Shown one piece after another: positions 32,504 to 38,343 of a stretch of 38,343 bases of DNA. Below the pieces are notes generated by a model. The model was not told the origin of the DNA. It was given only the letters and a program-made list of their open reading frames with translations, and ran no database searches. This stretch comes from Acholeplasmatales bacterium. GTDB taxonomy: Bacteria > Bacillota_I > Bacilli_A > Izemoplasmatales > Izemoplasmataceae. Made by a program: the position numbers and the translations under genes. Each line of letters starts with the position of its first letter. Position 1 is the stretch's first letter. Where the stretch lies: the NCBI GenBank assembly GCA_007694145.1, contig RECF01000046.1:1-38343 (forward strand), given 5' to 3'.

Positions 32504-33699
32504 CGCACCACCCCCCGCATTTCGGCGTGTTCAAACCATTGTGCATACCGCTTCGCAATCTTGATGACCTCAGAGTCGGCAAGACTGGGCTCATACAACA
32601 TCGTCAATCGCGTCTTAGCACGTGTCACCGACACATAAAAGGCATTACGTTGATAATAATCCAATCGGAACATAGGATGATTCAACTCTGGTAACACCAC
32701 ATGATCAAACTCGAGTCCTTTGGCGACTTGATACGTCATCAAAAAAATACCACTCGCATTCAAGGATTGCTCACGTTCACGAGAATGCACATAAAAGTTG
32801 TTTTCATGAAGGCGTCGGTCTGCTAAAAACAAATCCCGATACCCATCAAGTAATGCTTTGTGCCCGGCAACTTTTGGAATCAATACCCCGATGGTCGTAT
32901 GAGGATGTGCCATGAGTTCATCGACTAAGTCTTTGACCCATGTCGCTTTATCATGAAGCGCTTTAAGGACCGGCAAAGGCCCTTCTTTCGTGACGGTCGT
33001 CCGGCGCAGGGTGATGTTGTTGATCAAATAGTTTTGCTCGTATGTTTTGGCCACACGTTCAATCGGTTGGGTGTTGCGGAAATTTTCAATCAAGTCATAG
33101 TAGTTTTCATCGAGGTCAAGCAGACCAAGCAACGCCGTCTGCTCAACCATACTGAAGGCCCGATTTTCTTCAAGCAAGTCCGGGGTAAACTTCTGGTTTT
33201 CATCAAAGAACACATACAAGCGACTTGTCGCTTGGGCGATGATTTCAAGTAACGGTTCGGGAAAATCCTGGGCTTCATCGACAAAAATCGTATAAAAAGC
33301 TTTCTCAGTAGTTTGTTGCGATAAATCGCGTTTGAGCGCGTCCCAGTCATACGTGTAATCACGTGTCTGATATCGCTGCTTGAACGTTTCAAAATCAATG
33401 TTGAATGTCCGCATTACATAACGCGGTAACCAACTGTGCCATGTTGTCACAACACTCTCTGGTTCCGTATGGTTGACATAACGCATCAAAAAGGCGCGCA
33501 ATGCTTTGTTGTATACCATGAATGCAACGCGCGAAGCATCTTCTTCGGCAAGCACCTGATTAAAGCCTTCCAATGCCAAAACTGTTTTACCTGTTCCAGG
33601 TCCACCAATGACTGCAAATCGATTGGCCACCCCCATCTGCCTCAAAATATGTCGCTGTAGTGGTGTGAACTTCTCCCTTTGAACCAAGTTAGGTTGCAT
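32500..33699 (-). CDS. Small UvrD-like superfamily 1 helicase/ATPase
   Basis: A 399-residue SF1 ATPase, much shorter than UvrD or PcrA (about 700). Motifs: Walker A IGGPGTGKTVLAL (31-43), Ia-like FMVYNKALRAF, Walker B FVDEAQDFPEP (139-149), III-like LYVFFDENQKF, IV-like NFRNT, V LMTYQVAKGLEFDHVV (320-335) and VI YVSVTRAKTRL (355-365). The large 1B and 2B insertions of full UvrD are missing, as in compact UvrD_C_2 or DUF2075-like enzymes. The start is the ATG at 33699, six bases after AAGGGGG; earlier ATGs overlap that site. Coupled to the 31481-32503 gene. The DNA or RNA substrate is unknown. Confidence 0.85.
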   Translation of the reverse strand: MQPNLVQREKFTPLQRHILRQMGVANRFAVIGGPGTGKTVLALEGFNQVLAEEDASRVAFMVYNKALRAFLMRYVNHTEPESVVTTWHSWLPRYVMRTFNIDFETFKQRYQTRDYTYDWDALKRDLSQQTTEKAFYTIFVDEAQDFPEPLLEIIAQATSRLYVFFDENQKFTPDLLEENRAFSMVEQTALLGLLDLDENYYDLIENFRNTQPIERVAKTYEQNYLINNITLRRTTVTKEGPLPVLKALHDKATWVKDLVDELMAHPHTTIGVLIPKVAGHKALLDGYRDLFLADRRLHENNFYVHSREREQSLNASGIFLMTYQVAKGLEFDHVVLPELNHPMFRLDYYQRNAFYVSVTRAKTRLTMLYEPSLADSEVIKIAKRYAQWFEHAEMRGVVR

Positions 33700-33847
33700 G
33701 TTCATCCCCCTTTCAAATACCCGCATGTTAAGGTATTTTGTCGATTGTGCATGTCCCGCATCAATCCTTACTCTCTTATTCTATCAAAAAATAGCGATAA
33801 AACAACGAAAGCCGGCATTAGATAAAACATCAAGAAACATCAAAATA

Positions 33848-33884
33848 TGGTACACTGATAGTATCAAGGGTCTTTAACTTGATA
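33848..33884 (+). promoter_or_regulatory. Extended -10 promoter and leader hairpin of dppA
   Basis: TGGTACACT at 33848-33856 fits an extended -10. Just downstream TATCAAG/CTTGATA (33862-33868 and 33878-33884) forms a hairpin in the leader. Upstream, AAACATCAAG and AAACATCAAA form a ten-base tandem repeat at about 33825-33845. Confidence 0.4.
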
Positions 33885-33918
33885 ACCCCATCCTGTTACT
33901 TGAAAATGAGGCGATATG

Positions 33919-34719
33919 ATGAAAGTTTTAATCAGTGCCGATATTGAAGGCATCACTGGCATCCGCACCTGGGCACAGGCGACCAAAGGCGATGCTGAAT
34001 ACGCGCGCTACGCCCGTCGCATGACCGATGAAGTCGCAGCCGCATGCAGAGGTGCACAAAAAGCGGGTGCGCACGACATCGTTGTGCGAGACGCTCATGA
34101 CAGCGCCGATAACCTTGATATTGAACGTCTCCCAGAAAATGTCACCTTCATCAGTGGATTCAATGACCATCCCCATTGTATGTTGCTTGGTTTGGATGAA
34201 AGTTTTGATGCCGTCATCATGATCGGCTATCATAGCGCTTCGGGAACAGACGGCAATCCGCTTGCGCATACCATGTCACTGGAACTGACCGATTTCCTAA
34301 TCAACAACACGCGTGTTGGCGAGTTCGAACTGCATGCCATGTTGGCCTCAAGTTTAGGCGTACCGGTCGTTTTCGTCAGTGGTGATGCTGCGTTGATTGA
34401 CACCATCAATACACGCCATAAGACCTTGAAAACAGTCGCCACACAACGGGCTATGGGCAACACCATTACTTATCCACATCCTAAGCGCGTGTGCGCGGCC
34501 ATTGAAGCGGGCGTATCGGCGGCACTGTTAAAGATCGCCGACATACCGCGCTTTGATATCCCTGACCAATTTATCGTCGAACTGGCATTCACCACCAACA
34601 TCAAGGCCTATCGTGCCGCTCAGTATCCCGGCATGGAACATACAGGCCCAAGATCCGTCCGCTATATGACGGATTCCATCACAGAAGTGTTGCGCATGGT
34701 TCAATTCACGTTGTTTTAA
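33919..34719 (+). CDS. dppA: M55 family D-aminopeptidase (DppA-like)
   Basis: A 266-residue M55 peptidase: zinc-dependent decamer-forming aminopeptidase that, in Bacillus, releases D-alanine from D-peptides. The zinc residues are in SADIEGITG (Asp and Glu), DAHDSADN, MIGYHSAS, LAHTMS and GEFELHAM. The length matches DppA (about 274). Start at the second ATG (33919), seven bases after GAGG. Single gene on plus with its own promoter and terminator. It suggests turnover of D-amino-acid peptides, possibly of cell-wall origin or taken from other cells. Confidence 0.9.
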   Translation: MKVLISADIEGITGIRTWAQATKGDAEYARYARRMTDEVAAACRGAQKAGAHDIVVRDAHDSADNLDIERLPENVTFISGFNDHPHCMLLGLDESFDAVIMIGYHSASGTDGNPLAHTMSLELTDFLINNTRVGEFELHAMLASSLGVPVVFVSGDAALIDTINTRHKTLKTVATQRAMGNTITYPHPKRVCAAIEAGVSAALLKIADIPRFDIPDQFIVELAFTTNIKAYRAAQYPGMEHTGPRSVRYMTDSITEVLRMVQFTLF

Positions 34720-34726
34720 GTGCCAC

Positions 34727-34762
34727 TAAAAAAGGGACGTCACCTGTTAACGTCCCTTTTTT
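34727..34762. terminator. Bidirectional terminator between dppA and the XRE-PrsW gene
   Basis: AAAAAAGGGACGT and ACGTCCCTTTTTT with a nine-base loop; A and T runs on both sides allow use in both directions. It serves the two converging transcripts. Confidence 0.92.
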
Positions 34763-34766
34763 GCGC

Positions 34767-35915
34767 CTATCGAATGTAGCGTACCTTATCGTCAGTCACG
34801 TTGAAAAACCCTGAATCCTCACCCAAAAGTTCGAGTTTACATGTGTGGGCGTTGTAGCGTTCTTCAAGTTCGGCAACGCGATAAAAGGCTAAGAAAACCA
34901 ACAAACTCAGCAGCACGACACCATACGACATCCAGGGTATGCTGACCACTGTGAAGTTCCATATCGCATGGATGAGCGCAATCAGCAAGAACATTTGAAT
35001 GAACACAGGATGCCTAAAGTGCTGGCCATTTGGTATCCGTGTCTTTTTAATGTAAACCAGTGTCCCTGCCAACACACCGGTCCAGAAGTGATGACCTATC
35101 CCCGCCAATGCGTACATCCCTCGCGCAATCAAGACGCCGTACATGTCGCCATAATCGAACGCTTCAAGAAATACCATGACACCATAATCAGCTGTTTCAA
35201 AGACATCGAATCCAGCACCGATGGCGACCCCGACGAGGATACCGCCTTTGACTGTGACCACTTTAAACCGCTTCAAAGCGTGGTAAACAATGATGACTTT
35301 GGCTGCTTCTTCAATCAAACCGGTCAGTATGTCGCCCCCTAGACCACCTGGATACCCGGTGATGGCTCTAAAGAGATAAACCAAACCGATTGAGGCCAGA
35401 CCTCCAAGCACAAATAAGTAAATCAAGCCTGGCGCACCCATATTGTCTTCTTTCGTCATCGCATAAAGCACCAAAAGCCAAAGGAGCGGTGTCAGAGCAC
35501 TCATAAAGAAGATTTCACTGACAAACTGGTCGGTGAGATAGGCTAAACCAGCCCCGGCAAGCAAGAGGAACATCGTCGTCCTGACCACATGACTGTGCTG
35601 AAACGAGCCGGTAAACCTTCGGGCAAACTGTTTCAACCACACTCTGAAGGGTGTGGGTTCTGCGCAAAAACGATCCTTGAAACAGTCGGCTATCGTGTGC
35701 GGTATTTGTGCTTTATCAACAGGGTAATCGGCCTGTTCTTTCAAATTGAACAAGCGATTCAGTGCGTGTAAATGATCTCCAATGGGTGTTGCGTTGCGGC
35801 GTTCATATAAAGTGAGTACATCAACGGGAATAGCAGTCGACAAACTGACTTCTTCATACGTCATTCTCGCTTTGATGCGTGCTTGTTTAAGTCGCTTGGC
35901 CCAATGTTTATCCAT
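34767..35915 (-). CDS. XRE helix-turn-helix fused to a PrsW-like intramembrane protease
   Basis: A 382-residue protein. Residues 5-60 are a helix-turn-helix of XRE type (RLKQARIKARMTYEEVSLST then YERRNATP). Residues 110-350 are a multi-helix membrane domain with the PrsW signatures: LIEEAAKV (Glu202-Glu203), GAGFDVFETADYG (Glu240), GIGHHFWTG (His275 or 276) and IHAIWNF (His316, Trp319). PrsW cleaves anti-sigma factors in Bacillus. Joining a DNA-binding domain to it puts regulator and protease in one chain. The ATG at 35915 follows AAGGGG and overlaps the previous stop as TGATG. Last gene of a three-gene coupled unit. Confidence 0.85.
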   Translation of the reverse strand: MDKHWAKRLKQARIKARMTYEEVSLSTAIPVDVLTLYERRNATPIGDHLHALNRLFNLKEQADYPVDKAQIPHTIADCFKDRFCAEPTPFRVWLKQFARRFTGSFQHSHVVRTTMFLLLAGAGLAYLTDQFVSEIFFMSALTPLLWLLVLYAMTKEDNMGAPGLIYLFVLGGLASIGLVYLFRAITGYPGGLGGDILTGLIEEAAKVIIVYHALKRFKVVTVKGGILVGVAIGAGFDVFETADYGVMVFLEAFDYGDMYGVLIARGMYALAGIGHHFWTGVLAGTLVYIKKTRIPNGQHFRHPVFIQMFLLIALIHAIWNFTVVSIPWMSYGVVLLSLLVFLAFYRVAELEERYNAHTCKLELLGEDSGFFNVTDDKVRYIR

Positions 35916-36589
35916 CACATACCCCTTTTACTTTTTCGTAAGCTGGTTTTCACTTTGACAAGCGCGCGGTGACAGCGGTTTTTAAAGCGATTCAGTCGAT
36001 CTTTACGTCGTTGTCTGCGCAAAGCTTTACGTTCTTTTTTAGCCGCCTTGATGCGCGTTTTCTTGGCCTGCTTCAGGCCCATGGTCTTTTCCTTCTTATG
36101 CCGTTTGATAATCTTTTTCAGTTTTCGCGCCTTAATGGTTGTGGTCATACCAAAAACATCCGTCACGAAACAGCGCAAGGTCTTGATGCGCCTTTTTCCG
36201 GCGTTGGCCACTTCAATGGCTTCCATCAGCGATGTACCATCGACAGTCACTTTGATCGCTTCGCGTGAAGGAATGACAACTCGACTGGTCGGGCTTGAAC
36301 CGATTTGCTTTAAATAGCTGGCATAATAATCGATGGTTCTGTCCTTGTAAAAATAGCCGACGGCGACAATCCGTGTATCTGAAACGTTGTTGTTAAAAAT
36401 GCGAATGGCATACGTTTCTTCCTGATGTAGCGGATCATGCTCATACAAAGTCTCCACTTTGTACTTGCGATTCACAAAATACTGTTTGATACTACGGCTG
36501 AGCCACAAAACCCGGATGCTAAGAATGAGCAACCCAGCCAAGGCGGCCAAAACTAACCACTCAAAAATTTCACGCATGAATTCCATCAT
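35915..36589 (-). CDS. Membrane-anchored protein with a very basic tail, unknown function
   Basis: A 224-residue protein with one transmembrane helix near the N-terminus (about 10-30), a beta-rich middle (about 40-150) and a C-terminal tail of about 70 residues almost made of Lys and Arg (for example KKTRIKAAKKERKALRRQRR). The tail could contact nucleic acid, ribosomes or acidic lipids. I recognise no family. The ATG at 36589 overlaps the upstream stop as ATGA and its stop overlaps the next start as TGATG. Its place between two XRE proteins, one with a PrsW-type protease, makes it a candidate substrate or partner of that protease. Confidence 0.65.
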   Translation of the reverse strand: MMEFMREIFEWLVLAALAGLLILSIRVLWLSRSIKQYFVNRKYKVETLYEHDPLHQEETYAIRIFNNNVSDTRIVAVGYFYKDRTIDYYASYLKQIGSSPTSRVVIPSREAIKVTVDGTSLMEAIEVANAGKRRIKTLRCFVTDVFGMTTTIKARKLKKIIKRHKKEKTMGLKQAKKTRIKAAKKERKALRRQRRKDRLNRFKNRCHRALVKVKTSLRKSKRGM

Positions 36590-37899
36590 AAGTTTGACAC
36601 CCCTTCCTTATCCAGTAGGTGCTTCATGAGACTGTTGACCTTGCGATACGTTTCCACATTGTGATTGCGGAAATCAAAAACAGCGCCTTGATGAATCAAA
36701 AAGATCATCAGCTCATAAGCATCGGCAGCCGCATGAGCGAGCAAGTAGTTCAGCTCCGCCGGACGACATGGTTTTGCATGTTGTTGAAGTAAATCAAGAC
36801 GGTTGTACTCAACGGCTACACGCAAGACCTTTCGATAGTTGATGTGCCCGATTCCTTGCTTGAATGCAATCGGAATCATCATGTCGTAAGCCCCCTCGAT
36901 AAGAAAAACCAGCAAATCGTTATAATCTTCTACATACCCCTTGCGAAGATATTTTTCAAACAGAGCCGCATCATTGAGTGGCACGATGGCTTTGAGACGC
37001 TCTTGAGCTTTCAACAACTTGAGGCGGTCATCGCCTTTTTGAAAAGGTTCGATCGTATCAATGTACTGATACAAACCTTTGAGGAAACTATGTTTTCTAA
37101 ATATATCAATGAGCCTGACATGATAGATAGCATCTGAATGCACCTCAAGAAAACCAGCTAGTACGCGTTCTAGGTGATACCGCGCAATGACTTCTAACCA
37201 TGCTTCAGTCGTCAAAACTTTCAATGGCACGCGCTGTTTAAACACCGACCACACCATGGTTTCCTTCATGACCGTTTCACGCATCAAGCGCATCACAGTC
37301 CCTGCGTGTTTCTCTTTATTGAGTAATCTGAAAACGCGTTCTTTCTGGGTGCCGTCCTCGATATCGAAAGCACCCTGTTCTTTCGTATAATCAAAAATAG
37401 TCTTTTCCACACCGTCAAGATTTTTTTCCAGCATGAATGTGATGATTTTCAACAATACGGTCCGCGTATGGTGATGATCCGACCTGTAAAGCGAAACACC
37501 GGCATCAAACAAATACTTGAACATATCCGTCTTTTGATAATCGATGACATACTCAATCAAGACTTTGCCATATAAATCCGGTTCATCGATGCGAAGATTG
37601 GCTGGTGTGGCTTTATCCAATGCTTCAAGACCTTTACGGGTCAATCGTTCATACTCCGAAATCACATCGCGATCTTGGTTGGTTTTTTGACTGAGAAGTT
37701 CTTCTAGTGAAAGATTGAACAACTCGGCAATTTTGATGAGGTTTTGAAGATCAAACGAACTTTTTCCGGCCAAGTTTTGACTTACAGCCGATTTCGAGAT
37801 GTCCAGCTGATTGGCTAGCGCCTCTTGTGTCATGTTTCGCTCTTTAAGTAGTGCTCTAATGAGTGCACCTACCTTGACGTTGTCGATGACTTCTGGCAC
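36586..37899 (-). CDS. XRE-family regulator with long helical-repeat domain
   Basis: A protein of 437 residues counted from a GTG at 37899 (437 codons). Residues about 10-65 are a clear XRE helix-turn-helix: LKERNMTQEALANQLDISKS then AVSQNLAGKSSFDLQNLIKI. The rest (about 90-437) is all-helical with ankyrin- or TPR-like units of about 33 residues (for example EYVIDYQKTDMFKYLFDAGV, LVFLIEGAYDMMIPIAFKQG and LMIFLIHQGAVF). An ATG at 37905 stands directly against the AGGAGG site, so the GTG seven bases after it is the better start. First gene of the unit. It probably senses a protein or peptide partner through the repeats. Confidence 0.78.
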   Translation of the reverse strand: MPEVIDNVKVGALIRALLKERNMTQEALANQLDISKSAVSQNLAGKSSFDLQNLIKIAELFNLSLEELLSQKTNQDRDVISEYERLTRKGLEALDKATPANLRIDEPDLYGKVLIEYVIDYQKTDMFKYLFDAGVSLYRSDHHHTRTVLLKIITFMLEKNLDGVEKTIFDYTKEQGAFDIEDGTQKERVFRLLNKEKHAGTVMRLMRETVMKETMVWSVFKQRVPLKVLTTEAWLEVIARYHLERVLAGFLEVHSDAIYHVRLIDIFRKHSFLKGLYQYIDTIEPFQKGDDRLKLLKAQERLKAIVPLNDAALFEKYLRKGYVEDYNDLLVFLIEGAYDMMIPIAFKQGIGHINYRKVLRVAVEYNRLDLLQQHAKPCRPAELNYLLAHAAADAYELMIFLIHQGAVFDFRNHNVETYRKVNSLMKHLLDKEGVSNL

Positions 37900-37924
37900 A
37901 AACATCCCTCCTTCTCATGTCATC

Positions 37925-37953
37925 ATTATAGCGAATGTTGGCCATGACGACAA
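37925..37953 (-). promoter_or_regulatory. Promoter of the XRE/PrsW unit
   Basis: Minus strand TTGTCG (37953-37948), 17 bases, TATAAT (37930-37925). Predicted start about 37918, leaving a leader of about 18 bases with just the ribosome binding site. Confidence 0.75.
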
Positions 37954-37959
37954 GATGGT

Positions 37960-37994
37960 ATTCCTTAACCTGAGCTTAAAACAAGTTAAGGAAT
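37960..37994. repeat. Inverted repeat just upstream of the XRE/PrsW promoter
   Basis: ATTCCTTAAC (37960-37969) and GTTAAGGAAT (37985-37994) are perfect 10-base arms 15 bases apart. The repeat ends seven bases before the -35 element. This spacing suits an operator for an autoregulating XRE protein; a terminator is less likely because no T run follows. Confidence 0.5.
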
Positions 37995-38019
37995 AGATGC
38001 CGACCGCTGCTCTACATGG

Positions 38020-38047
38020 AAAGTTCAGTTAAGGGGCACTGAACTTT
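38020..38047. repeat. Perfect hairpin with an AAAGTTCAGT stem
   Basis: AAAGTTCAGT (38020-38029), eight-base loop, ACTGAACTTT (38038-38047), then TT. It could be a plus-strand terminator, but no plus-strand gene precedes it; it may instead be a regulatory site. Its loop contains a third GTTAAGG, as in the neighbouring repeat. Confidence 0.45.
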
Positions 38048-38120
38048 TTCCCTTCTTCTACCAGGAAATCGGTGATTTTTTAAAGCGGAAAAGTGGCTAA
38101 TTAAAGGCTCGGAAGCAATA

Positions 38121-38146
38121 AAAAAGCCTTCTTTCGAAGGCTTTTT
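38121..38146. terminator. Terminator of the DUF4234-like gene
   Basis: AAAAAGCCTTC-TTTC-GAAGGCTTTTT, 11-base arms with A and T runs on both sides. It lies directly after the stop of the gene at 38148. Confidence 0.92.
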
Positions 38147-38147
38147 G

Positions 38148-38343
38148 TCATCCGCGGATTTGCGCAGGTTTTGACAGCTTGTTGGCTTCGGACTGCATCA
38201 GGAACATGTTGAGCCAGCCAAAACCAAAAATAGCGAGAATCAAGTATAAAACACCATTGTTTTGACCGCCTTGCTTTTCAAGACGCTCACCGACCTTGTA
38301 GTACCAATAAAGACCGTAAATACCAAGGGTTACAATGCTCACC
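38148..38343 (-). CDS. DUF4234-like small membrane protein, 3' part (5' end beyond window)
   Basis: The last 64 residues of a membrane protein: SIVTLGIYGLYWYYKVGERL, then YLILAIFGFGWLNMFLMQSE. The IVTLGIYGLYWYYK motif is typical of DUF4234 proteins, which have two to four helices and unknown function. The frame is open to the window edge; the GTG near 38342 is probably internal. Confidence in the family is moderate. Confidence 0.65.
   Translation of the reverse strand, partial: VSIVTLGIYGLYWYYKVGERLEKQGGQNNGVLYLILAIFGFGWLNMFLMQSEANKLSKPAQIRG

Noticed and set aside
1-38343. Mycoplasma-type code with TGA as tryptophan
   Set aside because: TGA ends many genes at family-normal lengths and forms ATGA overlaps; TGG encodes Trp throughout.

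Overview
The window reads as a chromosomal segment of a low-complexity Bacillota or Mollicutes-type bacterium (Bacilli; the gene set resembles Acholeplasma/Izemoplasma-like lineages or Erysipelotrichia, but the lineage cannot be fixed from this sequence). TGA is used as a stop codon in many genes and tryptophan is TGG, so the standard bacterial code applies. Several neighbours support the placement: infC-rpmI-rplT with an AUU start and an L20-type attenuator, cshB-nfo beside ispH, an NtdP-type DUF402 phosphatase, and strong TTGACA/TATAAT promoters. Base composition looks moderate (judged by eye, not computed). Almost all genes lie on the minus strand; only a second M42 peptidase, ispH and a DppA-type peptidase are on plus. 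I saw no tRNA, rRNA, IS element, prophage or CRISPR array.

Layout, left to right. 1-1195 is the start of a peptide-binding lipoprotein gene preceded by a 400-base AT-rich leader full of small palindromes. 1597-4751 is one operon read leftwards: marR, HdeD-like membrane protein, M42 aminopeptidase, rsmD, coaD. 4851-5498 is a second HdeD-like protein. 5562-5742 is a strong candidate for a stand-alone structured RNA with its own promoter, most like 6S RNA. 5860-7343 is infC-rpmI-rplT with a terminator/antiterminator leader; L20 carries an extra C-terminal SAP/Rho-N-like domain. 7401-10236 is a four-gene unit of unknown role (secreted protein, membrane-anchored protein, ABC ATPase, permease). 10367-14805 is nadD-nadE-mnmA-patatin. 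14917-15945 is the plus-strand M42 peptidase. 15988-16926 is a DUF697-like membrane protein preceded by an unexplained structured stretch. 17629-20995 is an iron(III)-type ABC importer with a GNAT gene downstream. 21201-23260 holds ntdP and trmL-queG; queG has a three-hairpin leader. 23422-25588 is cshB-nfo, divergent from ispH. 26599-29505 holds a small membrane protein and a large PAS-GAF-PAS-GGDEF-HD-GYP protein. 29653-31376 is a lipoprotein/transglutaminase pair that looks like one gene broken by a -1 frameshift. 31481-33699 is a translationally coupled pair: a small UvrD-like helicase and an uncharacterised partner. 33919-34719 is DppA. 34767-37899 is a tightly coupled three-gene unit: XRE-helical-repeat regulator, membrane-anchored basic protein, and an XRE-PrsW fusion protease. 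A DUF4234-like gene runs off the right edge.

How the genes fit together. The peptide-binding lipoprotein, two M42 aminopeptidases and the M55 peptidase suggest growth on imported peptides. nadD-nadE-mnmA, coaD, rsmD, trmL, queG and ispH are core cofactor, tRNA/rRNA modification and isoprenoid functions. The least explained parts, and the best candidates for undescribed systems, are the XRE/basic membrane protein/XRE-PrsW operon, the helicase plus GPLPHS-motif protein pair, the 7401-10236 secretion-like unit, and the structured intergenic RNAs.
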